A DNA stretch of 5,636 nucleotides from Gammaproteobacteria bacterium (GTDB lineage: Bacteria; Pseudomonadota; Gammaproteobacteria; Immundisolibacterales; Immundisolibacteraceae): contig DQBD01000028.1 in NCBI GenBank assembly GCA_003526065.1, positions 3,544 through 9,179 on the forward strand, written 5' to 3'. Positions 1-5,636 of this stretch are shown here, in pieces. The notes beneath the pieces were generated by a model. The model was not told the DNA's origin. It made no database searches and saw only the letters and a list, made by a program, of their open reading frames with translations. The position numbers were made by a program, and so were the translations under genes. The number at the start of each line of letters is the position of its first letter. Position 1 is the first letter of the stretch.

Positions 1-206
1 CGCGCGTGGTTGCGGTTGGCGCTCAGGAGCACGGTGCGCACCTGCGGTGCCAGGCGCTCGAAGACATGCTGCACCAGTGGTTGGCTGGTCAGTGGCAGCA
101 GGCCCTTGTCGGCGCCGCCCAGGCGTGCGCCGCGGCCGCCGGCCAGGATGAGGCCGGTCACCTCGGTGCACGGCGCCGCAGGGGTGGGGTTGGGATGACC
201 AGGCAT
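1..206 (-). CDS. mobA: Molybdenum cofactor guanylyltransferase MobA, N-terminal part (runs off left edge)
   Basis: MobA transfers GMP from GTP to molybdopterin-Mo, forming the guanine dinucleotide cofactor of DMSO reductase-family enzymes in the cytoplasm. The first 68 codons are present, starting from the ATG at 206-204. Residues 20-35 carry the nucleotide-binding signature LAGGRGARLGGADKGL: the glycine-rich loop followed by the conserved Asp-Lys-Gly. After it come a QPLVQHVFERL segment and LLSANRN (residues 60-66), both of which match the MobA pattern closely. The rest of the protein, usually about 190-200 residues in all, lies outside the window, including the later metal-binding and substrate residues. 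About 15 Pro/Ala-rich residues precede the conserved core; a GTG at codon 16 is a possible alternative start. An AGGAT lies about 12 bases upstream of the ATG. The gene diverges from tusA. Related nucleotidyltransferases such as MocA share the loop, but the LGGADKGL form and the following segments favour MobA. Confidence 0.88.
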   Translation of the reverse strand, partial: MPGHPNPTPAAPCTEVTGLILAGGRGARLGGADKGLLPLTSQPLVQHVFERLAPQVRTVLLSANRNHA

Positions 207-292
207 GAGCCGACGCGCTATCCTGTCGCGCTGTTTTCGCGCACGGCGGAACGACAGCGGGCGCATCGGCGCCGGCACTGCCCTTCACGATC
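207..292. promoter_or_regulatory. Divergent mobA/tusA intergenic region (promoters not resolved)
   Basis: These 86 bases separate the two divergent start codons and should hold promoter elements for both genes. I see no strong sigma-70 pair. The best plus-strand candidate is ATGACC (195-200) and TATCCT (219-224) with an 18-base spacer, 4 of 6 matches each, and its -35 would lie inside mobA. An inverted pair CGCTGT (229-234) / ACAGCG (254-259) could be an operator half-site pair, but six-base arms are expected by chance in such GC-rich DNA. Confidence 0.35.
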
Positions 293-544
293 ATGGCCCA
301 TCATACGCTCGACGCCCGCTACCTTCTGTGTCCGCTGCCGGTGCTGCGCACGCAGGCGAAGATCCGCGACCTGCATCCGGGCGACGTGCTCGAGGTGCAG
401 TGCACGGATCACGGCGTGCTGGCCGACATCCCGGCCTGGTGTCGTATCAATGGTCACCGCCACATCGACAGTTTCGAGCGCGACGGCGTGGTGACCATCA
501 TTCTCGAGGTGGGCGGCGATGCCGGCGACCGCCAGTCGGCCTGA
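293..544 (+). CDS. tusA: TusA/SirA-family sulfur carrier protein (sulfurtransferase)
   Basis: This 83-residue protein has the size and pattern of the TusA family, small cytoplasmic proteins that carry sulfur as a persulfide on a conserved cysteine. In E. coli TusA relays sulfur from IscS toward 2-thiouridine in tRNA and affects molybdenum cofactor synthesis; in sulfur-oxidising bacteria relatives work in dissimilatory sulfur transfer. The N-terminal LDARYLLCPLPVL (residues 6-18) contains the CPxP motif with the active Cys13. Residues 26-50 give the family's LxPGDVLEV, TDHG and DIPAWC elements, followed by GH at 54-55. The ATG at 293 is the only sensible start: no ATG, GTG or TTG lies upstream in frame near it, and no clear Shine-Dalgarno is visible. 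The gene overlaps the CDF transporter gene by 26 bases and diverges from mobA. The family assignment is firm; whether it is the tRNA-thiolation TusA or a paralogue cannot be told from the sequence. Confidence 0.9.
   Translation: MAHHTLDARYLLCPLPVLRTQAKIRDLHPGDVLEVQCTDHGVLADIPAWCRINGHRHIDSFERDGVVTIILEVGGDAGDRQSA
506..511 (+). promoter_or_regulatory. Shine-Dalgarno of the CDF gene, inside tusA
   Basis: GAGGTG lies 7 bases before the ATG at 519 and matches the GGAGGTGA anti-16S complement well. It supports the 519 start, which places the first 26 bases of the transporter gene inside the end of tusA and implies translational coupling. Confidence 0.6.
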
Positions 545-1694
545 GGCCGGTCGGCCGGAGGCCAGCGACCGTTATCAGGCCGGGCGCCGGGTCACGCTGA
601 TCGCCGCCGGGATCAATCTGTTCCTGGCGCTGATCAAGTTCGCCGGGGGCATCTTCGCCCATTCGCAGGCGCTGATCGCCGACGCCATCGACTCGACCGC
701 TGACCTGTTCAGCGACATGGCCGTGCTGTACGGCGCCCGGCAGAGCGCGCGCGCGCCGGACGCCAAGCATCCCTACGGTCACGGCCGCATCGAGACGCTG
801 GTGTCGGTGTTCCTGGGCGGGGTGCTGCTGGCAACCGCCGCCGGTATCAGCCTGCACGCCGCCCAGCGTCTGCTGGACCCCGAGCAGATCCTGCCGCCCG
901 GCCCGGCGGCACTGGCCGTGGCGGTGGTGGCCATCGCGCTCAAGGAATGGATCTACCGCTACACGCTGCGCGTCGGCCGGGAAACCCGTTCGCGCATGCT
1001 CGAGGCCAACGCCTGGCATCAGCGCACCGATTCCATCTCCTCGCTGGTGGTGCTCACGGGCGTCGGCGGCAGTCTGCTGGGCATGCCGTACCTGGACCCG
1101 GTGGCAGCCATCGGCGTGTCGGTGCTGATCGCCCGCGTCGGTTGGGAGTTGTTGTGGCAATCGGCGTCGGAACTGGCCGACAGCGCCCTGGCGCGCGAGC
1201 GGGTGGCGGCCATCCGGCGTACCATCCGGGACGTGGAAGGCGTGCATGGCCTGCACATGCTGCGCACCCGCCGCGCCGGGCCGGATGCGCTGGTTGACGT
1301 GCACGTTCAGGTCAACCCGCACATCAGCGTGTCGGAAGGCCACCGCATCGCCGAGCACATCCGAGAGCGGCTGATCCGCGACCTGGACGAGGTCAGCGAC
1401 GTGCTGGTGCATATCGATACCGAGGATGACCAGTCCTTCGAGCGGGGTCGCACGCTGCCGTTGCGCGCCGACCTGGAGCGGCAGATCCGCGGCACCATCG
1501 CCGGCGTTCCGGGCGCGGAGCAGGTGCGGCAGGTGCTGCTGCACTACGATGCCGACCGCATCGGTGTCGAGCTGCATCTGCCGCTGGAGCTGGCGCCTGA
1601 CGCCGCCGCCGCGCGGTCCCTGGCCGAGCGCCTGAAAACGCCGCTTTACGACGTGCCGCACGTCGTCGATGTGGCGGTGCATTTCGTGATCTGA
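519..1694 (+). CDS. FieF-like cation diffusion facilitator (Zn/Fe efflux) with a C-terminal extension
   Basis: This 391-residue inner-membrane protein is a CDF transporter, a proton-coupled exporter of divalent metals from the cytoplasm. Six membrane segments fit at about 25-45, 50-70, 93-113, 128-148, 172-190 and 193-210. The E. coli FieF (YiiP) metal sites are all recognisable: transport site A as D58, D62, H167 and D171; site B as D81, H84 and H88 in the [10 protein letters not shown] motif; cytoplasmic site C as H246, H262, H275, H298 and D300. A DDHD site A is typical of Zn/Fe rather than Mn transporters. Homology to FieF ends near residue 303, where FieF (300 residues) stops. Residues 311-391 form an extra domain that aligns with the preceding cytoplasmic domain, see findings. 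The ATG at 519 has a good Shine-Dalgarno and overlaps tusA; aroC follows 13 bases after the stop. Substrate metal is inferred only. Confidence 0.93.
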   Translation: MPATASRPEAGRPEASDRYQAGRRVTLIAAGINLFLALIKFAGGIFAHSQALIADAIDSTADLFSDMAVLYGARQSARAPDAKHPYGHGRIETLVSVFLGGVLLATAAGISLHAAQRLLDPEQILPPGPAALAVAVVAIALKEWIYRYTLRVGRETRSRMLEANAWHQRTDSISSLVVLTGVGGSLLGMPYLDPVAAIGVSVLIARVGWELLWQSASELADSALARERVAAIRRTIRDVEGVHGLHMLRTRRAGPDALVDVHVQVNPHISVSEGHRIAEHIRERLIRDLDEVSDVLVHIDTEDDQSFERGRTLPLRADLERQIRGTIAGVPGAEQVRQVLLHYDADRIGVELHLPLELAPDAAAARSLAERLKTPLYDVPHVVDVAVHFVI

Positions 1695-1707
1695 GGATAC
1701 CGGCTCG

Positions 1708-2808
1708 ATGTCTGGCAATACCTTTGGCCGTCTGTTCACGGTCACCACCTTTGGCGAGAGCCACGGCGCCGCGCTTGGCGCCATCGTCGACGGTTGTCCG
1801 CCGGGCCTGCCGCTGAGCGAGGCCGACATCCAGCCGGACCTGGACCGGCGCCGGCCCGGCACCTCGCGCTACACCACCCAGCGCAAGGAGGCGGACCAGG
1901 TGGAGATCCTGTCCGGCGTGTTCGAAGGGGTGACCACCGGCACGCCGATCGGTCTGCTGATCCGCAACACCGACCAGCGCTCGCGCGATTACGCCGCCAT
2001 CAAGGACAAGTTCCGGCCCGGTCACGCCGACTACACCTACCAGCACAAGTTCGGCCGTCGCGACTACCGCGGCGGCGGTCGCTCGTCGGCCCGCGAGACC
2101 GCGGCGCGGGTCGCTGCCGGGGCGGTGGCGCGCAAGTACCTGGCCCAGCGGGGCGTGGTCATTCGCGGCTATCTGGCCCAGATGGGTGATATCGCCCTCG
2201 AGTTGCGCGACTGGGCGGCGGTGAACGACAACCCGTTTTTCTGTCCGGACCCGGGGCGGGTGGCCGAACTGGAAGCGGCCATCACGCAACTGCGCCGTGA
2301 CGGCGACTCGGTCGGCGCACGCGTGACCGTGTTGGCGCACGGTGTGCCGCCAGGTCTGGGCGAGCCGGTGTTCGACCGCCTGGATGCCGACATCGCGCAC
2401 GCCATGATGGGCATCAATGCGGTCAAGGGGGTGGAGATCGGCGCCGGTTTCGAGGTGGTGAACCAGCGCGGCAGCGAGCACCGTGACCAGATAACCGCCG
2501 CGGGGTTCCTGTCCAACCGCGCCGGGGGCGTGCTGGGTGGCATCTCCAGCGGTCAGGACGTGGTCGTCAGCCTGGCGCTGAAGCCGACGTCCAGCATCCG
2601 CCTGCCCGGCCGTACCGTGGACATCCACGGTGCCGACACCGACATTGTCACCACCGGCCGCCACGATCCGTGCGTGGGCATCCGCGCGGTGCCGATCGCC
2701 GAGGCCATGCTGGCGCTGGTGCTGATGGACCACCTGCTACGCCAGCAGGCGCAGAACGCCGGCGTGGTGCCGGGCACGCCGGTCATCCCCGGCGCGGTTG
2801 ACGACTGA
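1708..2808 (+). CDS. aroC: Chorismate synthase
   Basis: AroC converts 5-enolpyruvylshikimate-3-phosphate to chorismate, with reduced FMN as a required cofactor; this is the last step of the shikimate pathway and feeds aromatic amino acids, folate and ubiquinone. The 366-residue length is normal for the bacterial monofunctional enzyme. Family signatures are all present: FGESHG (15-20, with H19), the [18 protein letters not shown] block (44-61), RPGHADYTY (103-111, with the catalytic-type H106), [19 protein letters not shown] (123-141), the ALKPTSSI segment (290-297), and [18 protein letters not shown] (317-334). No key residue is missing. The [10 protein letters not shown] start is the typical N-terminus, and GAGGAT at 1693-1698 is a reasonable ribosome-binding site overlapping the stop of the upstream transporter gene. 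The MFS gene begins inside its last codons. Confidence 0.98.
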   Translation: MSGNTFGRLFTVTTFGESHGAALGAIVDGCPPGLPLSEADIQPDLDRRRPGTSRYTTQRKEADQVEILSGVFEGVTTGTPIGLLIRNTDQRSRDYAAIKDKFRPGHADYTYQHKFGRRDYRGGGRSSARETAARVAAGAVARKYLAQRGVVIRGYLAQMGDIALELRDWAAVNDNPFFCPDPGRVAELEAAITQLRRDGDSVGARVTVLAHGVPPGLGEPVFDRLDADIAHAMMGINAVKGVEIGAGFEVVNQRGSEHRDQITAAGFLSNRAGGVLGGISSGQDVVVSLALKPTSSIRLPGRTVDIHGADTDIVTTGRHDPCVGIRAVPIAEAMLALVLMDHLLRQQAQNAGVVPGTPVIPGAVDD

Positions 2809-3976
2809 CCCGCGACGGCTGCCTTACTGGCGGCTGTCGGCCTTCTACCTGTTCTACTTCGCCATCCTCGGCGCCATGGTGCCGTACTGGACGGTGTTCC
2901 TGCGCGCCCGCGGCATGAGCGCGTTCGAGATCGGCCAGTTGATGGCGGTCGGCACGCTGACGCGCATCGTGGCGCCGTGGGCCAGTGCCTGGCTGGGTGA
3001 CCGGGTGCCGCGACGCATCGCCGTGGTGCGCCTGTCGGCCTTGCTGATGACCCTGGTCTTCTGCGGCATGTTCGTGGCCCACGGTTTCTGGCAGGTGGCG
3101 CTGATCACCGCGGCCTTCGGCTTTTTCTGGAACGCTGCCCTGCCGCAGTTCGAAATCGTCACCCTTGGCCACCTCGGGTCCGCCGGCAATCTGTACGGCC
3201 GCATTCGCCTGTGGGGTTCGGTGGGTTTCATCGGCGTGGTGCTGGGCGGTGGCTGGCTGCTCGAGCGCGCCGGCATCGAGACCCTGTTGCTGGTGTTGCT
3301 GGCCACCATGGGTGGCACGTTCATCAGCAGCCTGCTGGTCCCGGATCGGGTCGGGGCGCCGGCGGTGCAGGCGCGCGCCTCGCTGCGCGTGGCCATGCGT
3401 CATCCGGCGGCGCTGGGGTTCCTGGCCGCCGCCTTTCTGATGCAGACCAGTCACGGTCCGTACTACGCGTTCTATTCAATCCTGCTCGAGGACCTCGGCT
3501 ACGCCCGTACGGCGGTCGGCGCGCTGTGGGCGCTTGGGGTGGTGGCCGAGGTGGCCATGTTCCTGGCACTGGCGCGCCTGCTGCCACGGTTGGGCGCGGC
3601 GCGGGTGTTCATGGCGAGTCTGCTGTTGGCCGGTGGGCGCTGGCTGCTGATCGGTCACGGCGCGCCGGCGCTGGGTTGGCTGCTGCCGGCGCAGCTGCTG
3701 CATGCCGCCAGCTTCGGCGCGTTTCACGTCGCGGCACTGGCGCAGGTGCAGCGGTTCTTCCCAGGCGCCCTGCAGGGGCGCGGTCAGGCGCTCTACAGCG
3801 GTCTGTGCATGGGCGGCGGCGGCGCCGTGGGTGGCGTGCTCAGCGGGGTGCTGTGGGATGGGCTGGGTGCGACGCGGGTGTTCGAGCTGGCGGCGCTGGC
3901 GGCGTTGCTCGGTGCCGCGCTGTGGGCCTGGCTCAGCCGGTATGCGTCAGAGCCCGCCAACGCGGCAGCGGGATGA
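2798..3976 (+). CDS. MFS transporter, HcaT / nucleoside:H+ symporter-like family
   Basis: This 392-residue, very hydrophobic protein fits a 12-helix major facilitator of the MFS_1-like group, which includes E. coli HcaT (putative 3-phenylpropionate transporter). Visible family marks are [13 protein letters not shown] at the N-terminus, a first-loop LGDRVPRR (66-73) standing in for the MFS motif [14 protein letters not shown] (133-145), [18 protein letters not shown] (218-235), and [20 protein letters not shown] (303-322). The best start is the TTG at 2798, 11 bases inside aroC: no other start codon lies upstream in frame nearby, and the next ATG (codon 27, 2876) would remove half of the first membrane segment. 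There is no visible Shine-Dalgarno, so translation probably depends on coupling to aroC termination. The substrate is unknown. Its last 44 bases overlap the convergent gene on the other strand. The family call is firm; a link to aromatic compounds is inference. Confidence 0.92.
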   Translation: MTTDPRRLPYWRLSAFYLFYFAILGAMVPYWTVFLRARGMSAFEIGQLMAVGTLTRIVAPWASAWLGDRVPRRIAVVRLSALLMTLVFCGMFVAHGFWQVALITAAFGFFWNAALPQFEIVTLGHLGSAGNLYGRIRLWGSVGFIGVVLGGGWLLERAGIETLLLVLLATMGGTFISSLLVPDRVGAPAVQARASLRVAMRHPAALGFLAAAFLMQTSHGPYYAFYSILLEDLGYARTAVGALWALGVVAEVAMFLALARLLPRLGAARVFMASLLLAGGRWLLIGHGAPALGWLLPAQLLHAASFGAFHVAALAQVQRFFPGALQGRGQALYSGLCMGGGGAVGGVLSGVLWDGLGATRVFELAALAALLGAALWAWLSRYASEPANAAAG

Positions 3977-4337
3977 CCTGCGCCGGCGTGCCGGCCGGTC
4001 CTGAACGCCCGCTATCGGGGGACAGGCGGAACGCCGCCCGCACCGCGCTGTCGACGGCGTCGAGGAAGCGCACGGTCAGCAGGTCGGTGTTGGGGTGGTC
4101 GAGGACTTTTTCGCGCACCGGCTGCAGCGCGGCCAGCGTCCGCTCGGCCGAGAGTCGGGCCCGGATGTGGTAGCATCGATTGTTTTTATAAATCGCCCGC
4201 AGCAGCTCTTTCACCAGCCGGTCGTGCAGGCCGGTGGCCAGCAACAGGTCGGCCGGTTCCTTGGCCGCACGGTTGACCAGCAGGTGGCAGGTGCCGAGTT
4301 GGTTCTCGAGCCAGATGGCGAGTTCGCGATAAGTCAT
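3933..4337 (-). CDS. Conserved-looking hypothetical protein, 134 residues, family not recognised
   Basis: I do not recognise this protein. It reads MTYRELAIWLENQL at its start and appears soluble and mostly alpha-helical: amphipathic stretches at about 3-60 (including ADLLLATGLHDRLVKELLRA) and 69-112 (including LDAVDSAVRAAFRL), then a Pro/Gly-rich tail. There is no signal peptide, membrane segment or known catalytic motif. It is likely a real gene because most of its codons end in G or C like the neighbours, and the product has balanced composition. The frame stays open upstream to ATGs at 4442 and 4520, but codons between 4338 and 4442 often end in A or T (AAT, CAT, CCA, CGA, CCT, CTT) and the peptide is Arg/Pro-rich, so I chose the 4337 start; no good Shine-Dalgarno supports any of them. 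It converges on the MFS gene, overlapping 44 bases, and diverges from leuC. Confidence 0.65.
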   Translation of the reverse strand: MTYRELAIWLENQLGTCHLLVNRAAKEPADLLLATGLHDRLVKELLRAIYKNNRCYHIRARLSAERTLAALQPVREKVLDHPNTDLLTVRFLDAVDSAVRAAFRLSPDSGRSGPAGTPAQVIPLPRWRALTHTG

Positions 4338-4560
4338 GGCATGCGCCGGATCGTCGGTATCGTAAAGCGTGCAAGGTCCGTGGCGGAGCGGGGCCAGATT
4401 CTGGGCAGGTCGTGGCCGCTTGTCGAGCGGATGGCGATTCATGAAGGTTGAAGCGGAGGTCGGGCGGCGCCAGCGGCGTTGTTCGGGGCGGTCGCGTTGG
4501 CGACGGTCATCGTCCGGCATCGCGTTTTGAAGTATCAGCGACAGTTACGGTAGGCATGCC
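4338..4560. promoter_or_regulatory. Divergent intergenic region between the hypothetical gene and leuC
   Basis: These 223 bases lie between two divergent starts and should contain both promoters. I see no strong -35/-10 pair for leuC. On the minus strand a TTTACGATA element about 20 bases before the 4337 start resembles a -10 box but has no matching -35. No leucine-rich leader peptide or attenuator is present: the small plus-strand reading frame at 4441-4530 encodes an Arg-rich peptide with no leucine. GGTAGG at 4549-4554, 6 bases before the leuC ATG, is a modest ribosome-binding site. Confidence 0.4.
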
Positions 4561-5636
4561 ATGGTCGGCAAAACCCTGTACGACAAATTGTGGGATTCCC
4601 ACGTGGTGCACTCCGAGCCGGACGGTTCGGTGCTGCTGTACATCGATCGTCACCTGATCCATGAGGTGACCTCGCCGCAGGCCTTCGAGGGCCTGGCGCT
4701 GTCCGGTCGCCGGCCGTGGCGCACGGCGGCCAACCTGGCGGTGGCCGATCACAACGTGCCGACCACCGACCGCAGCGTGGGCATTGCCGACCCGGTGTCG
4801 GCCGAGCAGGTGGCCACGCTGGATCGCAACTGCGAGCAGTTCGGCATCACCGAGTTCCGCATGGACGACCCGCGCCAGGGCGTGGTGCACATCATCGGGC
4901 CCGAGCAGGGGGCCACGCTGCCGGGCATGACCGTGGTGTGTGGCGACTCGCACACCGCCACGCACGGCGCCTTCGCCGCGCTGGCCTACGGCATCGGCAC
5001 GTCCGAGGTCGAGCACACGCTGGCCACGCAGACGCTGCCGCAGCGCAAGTCCAAGAACATGCTGATTCGCGTCGACGGCGCGCTGGGGCCCGGTGTGTAT
5101 GCCAAGGACCTGATCCTGGCGATCATCGGCGCCATCGGCACGGCCGGGGGCACCGGCTATGCCATCGAGTTCGGCGGCGAGGCGGTGCGTGCGCTGTCCA
5201 TGGAAGGGCGCATGACGCTGTGCAACATGGCCATCGAGGCCGGCGCGCGTGTCGGGCTGGTGGCCGTGGACGACACCACCATCGACTACGTCCGCGGCCG
5301 GCCGTTCGCGCCGCAGGGCGAGGCCTTCGAACGTGCGGCGTCCGCCTGGCGGGCGCTGGTGTCCGATCCGGATGCGCAGTTCGATCGGGTGGTCGAGATC
5401 GACGCCGCCAGCCTGGTGCCGCAGGTGACCTGGGGTACGTCGCCGGAAATGGTGCTGCCGGTGCACGGGCAGGTGCCCGACCCGGCCGCCGAGGCCGACC
5501 CGGCACGGGCCGAGGGCATGCGCCGGGCGCTCAGCTACATGGACCTTCAGCCCGGTACGGCGCTGACCGACGTGCGCATCGACAAGGTCTTCATCGGTTC
5601 GTGCACCAATGGCCGCATCGAGGACTTCCGCGCCGC
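4561..5636 (+). CDS. leuC: 3-isopropylmalate dehydratase large subunit (runs off right edge)
   Basis: LeuC with LeuD forms the 4Fe-4S isopropylmalate isomerase, which interconverts 2- and 3-isopropylmalate in leucine biosynthesis. The first 358 codons are present of the roughly 470 usual for the bacterial protein. Family elements include [13 protein letters not shown] (4-16), [18 protein letters not shown] (28-45), the ADHN motif (62-65), [20 protein letters not shown] (128-147), and the [13 protein letters not shown] block (344-356) carrying the first cluster cysteine, Cys348 (bases 5602-5604), equivalent to E. coli Cys347. The remaining two cluster cysteines would lie beyond the window. The frame is open throughout with no defect. 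The ATG at 4561 gives the standard N-terminus; an ATG at 4556 is in a different frame. leuD and leuB would be expected downstream from what is usual in Gammaproteobacteria, but they are not visible here. Aconitase paralogues are excluded by the length and the LeuC-type N-terminus. Confidence 0.97.
   Translation, partial: MVGKTLYDKLWDSHVVHSEPDGSVLLYIDRHLIHEVTSPQAFEGLALSGRRPWRTAANLAVADHNVPTTDRSVGIADPVSAEQVATLDRNCEQFGITEFRMDDPRQGVVHIIGPEQGATLPGMTVVCGDSHTATHGAFAALAYGIGTSEVEHTLATQTLPQRKSKNMLIRVDGALGPGVYAKDLILAIIGAIGTAGGTGYAIEFGGEAVRALSMEGRMTLCNMAIEAGARVGLVAVDDTTIDYVRGRPFAPQGEAFERAASAWRALVSDPDAQFDRVVEIDAASLVPQVTWGTSPEMVLPVHGQVPDPAAEADPARAEGMRRALSYMDLQPGTALTDVRIDKVFIGSCTNGRIEDFRA

Noticed and set aside
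229..259. CGCTGT/ACAGCG inverted repeat as an operator between mobA and tusA
   Set aside because: Arms of six bases separated by 19, with no extension beyond them, are likely to arise by chance at this base composition.
498..1862. Very long minus-strand open frame (454 codons) opposite the CDF gene
   Set aside because: It is antisense to a clear CDF gene; the product is low-complexity, rich in Arg, Gln, His and Gly, as expected when high-GC3 codons are read backward.
1393..2733. Long minus-strand open frame (446 codons) opposite aroC
   Set aside because: Same shadow effect; no recognisable domain and a biased composition, while aroC on the plus strand is certain.
3982..3998. GC-rich hairpin just after the MFS stop as a terminator
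   Set aside because: The GCCGGC repeats leave a loop of only 2-4 bases, there is no T-run on either strand, and the bases lie within the coding part of the convergent gene.
3211..4173. Plus-strand open frame of 320 codons overlapping the MFS gene and the hypothetical gene
   Set aside because: It is in a different frame from the MFS gene, has Gly/Ala/Arg-rich composition, and has no domain; the MFS frame explains most of the region.
4338..4520. Longer N-terminus (169 or 195 residues) for the hypothetical protein
   Set aside because: Third-position composition drops and the peptide is Arg/Pro-rich upstream of 4337; no ribosome-binding site supports the longer starts, though they are not excluded.
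4441..4530. Possible leuC leader peptide (29 codons)
   Set aside because: The peptide is Arg-rich and has no leucine codons, and no attenuator hairpin with a U-tract follows before leuC.
4507..5466. Minus-strand open frame of 319 codons opposite leuC
   Set aside because: His/Arg/Gly-rich shadow of leuC with no family features.

Overview
The window looks like an ordinary chromosomal stretch of a high-GC gammaproteobacterium. The evidence is strong G/C preference at third codon positions, the form of the AroC, MobA and LeuC proteins, and an aroC gene followed directly by an HcaT-like MFS transporter gene. I cannot name the genus. There is no sign of a mobile element, CRISPR array, tRNA, rRNA or recent insertion.

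Layout. The left edge (minus strand) carries the first 68 codons of mobA, molybdenum cofactor guanylyltransferase. An 86-bp divergent intergenic region separates it from a tightly packed plus-strand run of four genes: a TusA-family sulfur carrier, a FieF-like cation diffusion facilitator (CDF) transporter with an extra C-terminal domain, aroC (chorismate synthase), and an MFS transporter. Successive junctions are a 26-bp overlap, a 13-bp gap and an 11-bp overlap, so the four genes are probably one operon with translational coupling. A short, unrecognised minus-strand gene converges on the MFS gene and overlaps its 3' end by 44 bp. A 223-bp divergent intergenic region follows, and then leuC (isopropylmalate isomerase large subunit) starts on the plus strand and runs off the right edge.

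How the genes relate. aroC completes the shikimate pathway and leuC belongs to leucine biosynthesis; both are housekeeping functions. TusA and MobA are linked in E. coli through sulfur supply to molybdenum cofactor synthesis, so their divergent pairing is biologically sensible. The role of the CDF transporter next to TusA is an inference (metal homeostasis alongside sulfur trafficking).

I found no convincing undescribed system. The points most worth checking are the CDF transporter's second, metal-ligand-poor copy of its cytoplasmic domain, the translationally coupled tusA-CDF pair facing mobA, the unrecognised convergent gene, and a small AT-rich patch inside that gene.
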